Positions 61,108 to 64,000 of a stretch of 64,000 bases of DNA are shown here, piece after piece. The stretch comes from an uncultured Phascolarctobacterium sp. (GTDB taxonomy: Bacteria; Bacillota; Negativicutes; Acidaminococcales; Acidaminococcaceae): assembly GCA_900545025.1 (NCBI GenBank), contig UQXH01000009.1, positions 1 to 64,000 on the forward strand, in the 5' to 3' direction. A model generated the notes under the pieces. That model saw only the letters and a list, made by a program, of their open reading frames with translations, was not told the origin of the DNA and did not search any database. Position 1 is the first letter of the stretch. Each line of letters begins with the position of its first letter. Made by a program: the position numbers and the translations under genes.

Positions 61108-62784
61108 TTATTTTATTTCTGGAACTTTAAGTACAGCACCGGTAGCTGCGGAAGTTACCAATGCAGCGTAGCGTGCAAGATAACCGCTTGTTACTTTGGG
61201 GGGAGGGCAGACCCAGTTTTTACGGCGTTCGGCCAATTCTGCATCTGTAAGTTTGACGTTCAGCGTACGGTTGGGAATATCTATCTCAATAATATCTCCG
61301 TCTTGCAGCAGTGCAATGTTGCCGCCTTCGCGAGCTTCCGGAGAGATATGACCGATGCAGGCGCCTCTGGTTGCACCGGAGAAACGTCCGTCGGTAAGCA
61401 GAGCTACGTCTTTATCGAGCCCCATACCGGCAAGAACAGAAGTGGGGTTGAGCATTTCACGCATACCAGGGCCGCCTTTAGGACCTTCGTAGCGGATAAC
61501 GACAACGTCGCCTTTTTCAATCTTTCTGCCGCAGATAGCAGCGATAGCTTCGTCTTCAGAATCAAATACTTTGGCAGGGCCGGTGTGTTTGAGCATTTCT
61601 TCAGCAACGGCACTTTCTTTGACAACGCTGCATTCAGGAGCAATATTGCCTTTCAATACGGCGATGCCGCCGGTTTTGCGGTAAGGAGCGTCAACCGGAT
61701 GGATAACGTCAGGACGAGTAACGACAGCATCTTTAATAGTCTGACCGATAGTTTTACCGGTAACGGTCAGGCAGGATTTAGTAATGAGTTTTAATTTGTC
61801 CAGTTCGTGCATTACGGCAGAGATACCGCCAGCTTCGTTGAGGTCGATGATGTGGTGGGTACCGCCGGGGCTCAGCTTGGTAAGATAAGGAGTTTTTTTA
61901 CTGATTTTATCAAATAAATCCAGAGGCAGTTCTACGCCTGCTTCGTGGGCGATTGCCGGCAGATGCAGTGCGGTATTGGAAGAGCCGCCGATTGCCATAT
62001 CTACAGTAATAGCATTTTTAAAGGCTTTCAAAGTCATAATATCACGGGGACGGATATCTTTTTTCAGCAGTTCCATTACTGCCATGCCTGCATGTTTGGC
62101 AAGGGCGATACGTGCGCCGTTAAAAGCTGCCGGAATAGTACCATTGCCGGGAAGACCCATGCCGAGTACTTCAGTCAGGCAGTTCATAGTATTGGCAGTA
62201 AATAAGCCGGAGCAGCTGCCGCAGCCAGGGCAGGCAGCATGTTCGATTTGTGCCAGCTCATTTTTGTCGATTTGTCCTGATTCAAAACGCCCTGCTGCTT
62301 CAAAAACAGTAGAAACGCTGATGTCTTTACCGTTTAAGCGGCCGGGAAGCATGGGACCGCCGCTGACTACTACGGTAGGAATATTCAGACGTGCTGCAGC
62401 CATCAACATACCGGGCACAATCTTGTCACAGTTGGGGATGAGCACGAGGGCGTCGAAAGCATGACCGTTAGCAACGGCTTCGATGCTGTCTGCGATAAGT
62501 TCGCGGCTTGCCAGCGGATATTTCATACCGTTATGACCCATAGCAATACCGTCGCAGATACCTATTGCAGGTACTTCGATAGGCGTGCCGCCTGCTTCAA
62601 GAATACCATATTTTACAGCTTTGGCGATGGTATCCAGATGCATATGTCCGGGAATAATCTCATTTTGAGCATTAACTACGCCGATAAGCGGTTTTTTTAA
62701 TTCTTCTTCCGTATAGCCCATAGCATAAAATAAAGAACGATGGGCTGCGCGTGTGGAGCCTTTTTTTACTTCTGTACTACGCAT
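61108..62784 (-). CDS. ilvD: Dihydroxy-acid dehydratase
   Basis: A 558-aa Fe-S dehydratase of valine, isoleucine and pantothenate synthesis. Cluster cysteines are in PNCDKIVPG and CPGCGSCSG; NTMNCLTEV and GGSSNTALH are also present. The start is the ATG at 62784 (product MRSTEVKKG); AAAGAGGT lies 10 bp upstream on the minus strand, and an earlier in-frame ATG at 62820 is less likely. It stands alone; no other ilv gene is near. Confidence 0.97.
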   Translation of the reverse strand: MRSTEVKKGSTRAAHRSLFYAMGYTEEELKKPLIGVVNAQNEIIPGHMHLDTIAKAVKYGILEAGGTPIEVPAIGICDGIAMGHNGMKYPLASRELIADSIEAVANGHAFDALVLIPNCDKIVPGMLMAAARLNIPTVVVSGGPMLPGRLNGKDISVSTVFEAAGRFESGQIDKNELAQIEHAACPGCGSCSGLFTANTMNCLTEVLGMGLPGNGTIPAAFNGARIALAKHAGMAVMELLKKDIRPRDIMTLKAFKNAITVDMAIGGSSNTALHLPAIAHEAGVELPLDLFDKISKKTPYLTKLSPGGTHHIIDLNEAGGISAVMHELDKLKLITKSCLTVTGKTIGQTIKDAVVTRPDVIHPVDAPYRKTGGIAVLKGNIAPECSVVKESAVAEEMLKHTGPAKVFDSEDEAIAAICGRKIEKGDVVVIRYEGPKGGPGMREMLNPTSVLAGMGLDKDVALLTDGRFSGATRGACIGHISPEAREGGNIALLQDGDIIEIDIPNRTLNVKLTDAELAERRKNWVCPPPKVTSGYLARYAALVTSAATGAVLKVPEIK

Positions 62785-62840
62785 ATTTTTGAAACCTCTT
62801 TCCCTTAAAAATGAATACATTGTTTGGTGAAATCATTAAA

Positions 62841-62869
62841 ATTTTACTTTTTTTTAGAATAAATGTCAA
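62841..62869 (-). promoter_or_regulatory. Promoter of ilvD
   Basis: On the minus strand: TTGACA (62869-62864), 17 bp, TAAAAT (62846-62841). It gives a leader of about 50 nt, too short for a T-box or leader peptide of usual size; no such element is seen. The remaining 273-bp intergenic stretch is A/T-rich. Confidence 0.82.
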
Positions 62870-62972
62870 TTTAACTATGGAGATTAACAATTTTATCGAT
62901 GAAAATATAAAAAATTTAACACTATTATCCTAAGTAAGTGCAACTGAAATAGAGATAAAATAATTCATTGAT

Positions 62973-63007
62973 TTTTCACGCGCAAAGGTTGCCGGTTATT
63001 ATATAAT
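62973..63007 (+). promoter_or_regulatory. Possible promoter of fabK
   Basis: A TATTATATAAT block (62997-63007) lies 50 bp before the start; a weak TTTTCA (62973-62978) is 18 bp before TATTAT. No FapR-like inverted repeat is evident. Confidence 0.4.
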
Positions 63008-63057
63008 ATGAACTGGAAGTACAATTATTTTTATATAAAGAGGTGGCAAATTAAATT

Positions 63058-64000
63058 ATGGAAACAAAACTTACTAAACTCTTGGGAATAAAATATCCGA
63101 TTATCCAGGGAGGTATGGCCTGGACTTCGGATGCTGTACTGGCTGCCGCTGTTTCAAATGCTGGCGGCGCAGGCATTATCGGCAGCGGCGGCCGTACCAC
63201 TGAGTGGACCAGAGACGAAGTTCGCAAGGCTAAGACTCTTACTGATAAACCGTTCGGCGTCAATGTAATGCTGATGGCTCCCAATATTGCAGAGATTATC
63301 GACATGCTGTGTGAAGAAAAGGTTGCGTTCGTTACTTTAGGTGCAGGCAATCCGGTGCCGCATATTGAAAAATTCCATAATGCAGGTATCAAGGTAATTC
63401 CTGTAGTGCCCAATGTTAAACTGGCCAAACGTATTGAAGCAGCCGGTGCAGATGCAATGGTTATTGAAGGTATGGAAGCCGGGGGACATGTGGGCCAGCA
63501 GACTACTATGGCTTTAATGGAAAATGTGCTGCCGCAGATTAAAAATATCCCTGTTTTGGTAGCAGGCGGTATTTCTGACGGACGCGCGCTGGCAGCGGCT
63601 CTTTTGATGGGTGCTGAAGGTGTACAGGTTGGTTCCCGTTTCCTGCTGACGACTGAATGTCCAGCTCATCCGGCAGCTAAACAGGCTATTATTGATGCTA
63701 CTGATACGGACAGTGCAGTTACCGGTTTCAGCAGAGGTCATGGTGTACGCTGCCTGAAAAACGCTTTTACCCAGAAGTTCTCTGAAAGAGAAATCAGCGG
63801 TGCGCCTCAGGACGAACTGAATGCTATGGGTGCCGGAACCAACAGACGCGGCATTATGGAAGGCGATATTGTTGATGGTACTGTCATGGTTGGTCAGAGC
63901 CTGAATGTTTTAAATGATATTCTTCCCTGTAAGGAAGTTATTGAACGCATGATGGCAGAAGCGCAGGCTGCTGTAGAGCATATTAAAAGTATTAAATTTT
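63058..64000 (+). CDS. fabK: Enoyl-ACP reductase II (FabK), 3' end cut by window
   Basis: An open reading frame of 314 codons with no stop before the window ends. The flavoprotein belongs to the FabK/nitronate-monooxygenase family: YPIIQGGMAW, GGAGIIGSGG, KPFGVNVMLM, GAGNPVPHIEKFH and MEAGGHVG with the catalytic-loop His. FabK reduces enoyl-ACP with NADH in fatty-acid elongation and is insensitive to triclosan. The close match in length and motifs to FabK (about 315 aa) makes nitronate monooxygenase less likely. AGAGGTGG lies before the ATG. Confidence 0.9.
   Translation, partial: METKLTKLLGIKYPIIQGGMAWTSDAVLAAAVSNAGGAGIIGSGGRTTEWTRDEVRKAKTLTDKPFGVNVMLMAPNIAEIIDMLCEEKVAFVTLGAGNPVPHIEKFHNAGIKVIPVVPNVKLAKRIEAAGADAMVIEGMEAGGHVGQQTTMALMENVLPQIKNIPVLVAGGISDGRALAAALLMGAEGVQVGSRFLLTTECPAHPAAKQAIIDATDTDSAVTGFSRGHGVRCLKNAFTQKFSEREISGAPQDELNAMGAGTNRRGIMEGDIVDGTVMVGQSLNVLNDILPCKEVIERMMAEAQAAVEHIKSIKF

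Noticed and set aside
61303..62464. Plus-strand frames opposite ilvD
   Set aside because: Antisense shadows of a strongly conserved enzyme, without ribosome sites or recognisable domains.
62785..63057. T-box or attenuator leader for ilvD
   Set aside because: The promoter at 62869-62841 leaves a leader of only about 50 nt, with no T-box sequence (TGGnACCGCG) or terminator hairpin.

Overview
The window is an ordinary, densely coded stretch of chromosome from a low-to-mid GC Firmicute. Gene order and gene content fit a Negativicutes member (Acidaminococcaceae / Phascolarctobacterium-like); this placement is inferred from protein style and synteny (RemA-Gmk-RpoZ-CoaBC, Stp-PrkC-RsgA-Rpe, MutS-MutL-MiaA-Hfq), not from a database search. 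About 65 protein genes were found, nearly all on the + strand. The exceptions are rqcH, rpmB, two poorly characterised genes near 45 kb, and ilvD. No tRNA, rRNA, insertion sequence, prophage, CRISPR array, defence island or biosynthetic cluster was seen.

Layout. 0-2 kb: an ABC exporter between two terminators. 2-5 kb: trmK, a short Nif3 protein, a YhaM-type exonuclease and a YgjP-type metalloprotease. 5-11 kb: a two-component system followed by a tight chain (YqeG phosphatase, nitrilase-family amidase, VanX-like dipeptidase, YlbF-like protein, murB). 11-15 kb: an orphan gene with its own promoter, a ferredoxin-nitroreductase, a YdcF-type membrane protein and, convergent to it, rqcH. 15-31 kb: a long housekeeping run, yicC-remA-gmk-rpoZ-coaBC, then metK under a SAM riboswitch, then priA, def-fmt-DUF116-rsmB-rlmN-stp-prkC-rsgA-rpe with several stop/start overlaps. 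31-35 kb: the riboflavin operon ribD-ribE-ribBA-ribH under an FMN riboswitch. 35-43 kb: hslO, recA (SOS-controlled)-recX, rny, a zinc-ribbon protein, rpmB, recG and a TVP38-type membrane protein. 43-46 kb: a glycerol-1-phosphate-dehydrogenase-like enzyme and two obscure minus-strand genes. 46-55 kb: miaB-mutS-mutL-methyltransferase-miaA, hfq and a Xer recombinase. 55-64 kb: a divergent polysaccharide deacetylase, a class III aminotransferase with an SRPBCC protein, htpX, an M42 peptidase, ndk, a PduO-type cobalamin adenosyltransferase, ilvD (minus) and fabK (cut by the window end).

Regulation is unusually readable. Both riboswitches show mutually exclusive terminator/antiterminator pairings, recA has a Gram-positive LexA box between its -35 and -10, and several promoters match the sigma-A consensus with 17-bp spacers. 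Others rely on an extended -10 (TGnTATAAT). The points most worth checking are a compact promoter-terminator unit before rny that could make a short RNA, an apparent AUU start codon for RNase Y, and a few families with no clear role. No undescribed multi-gene system could be supported here.
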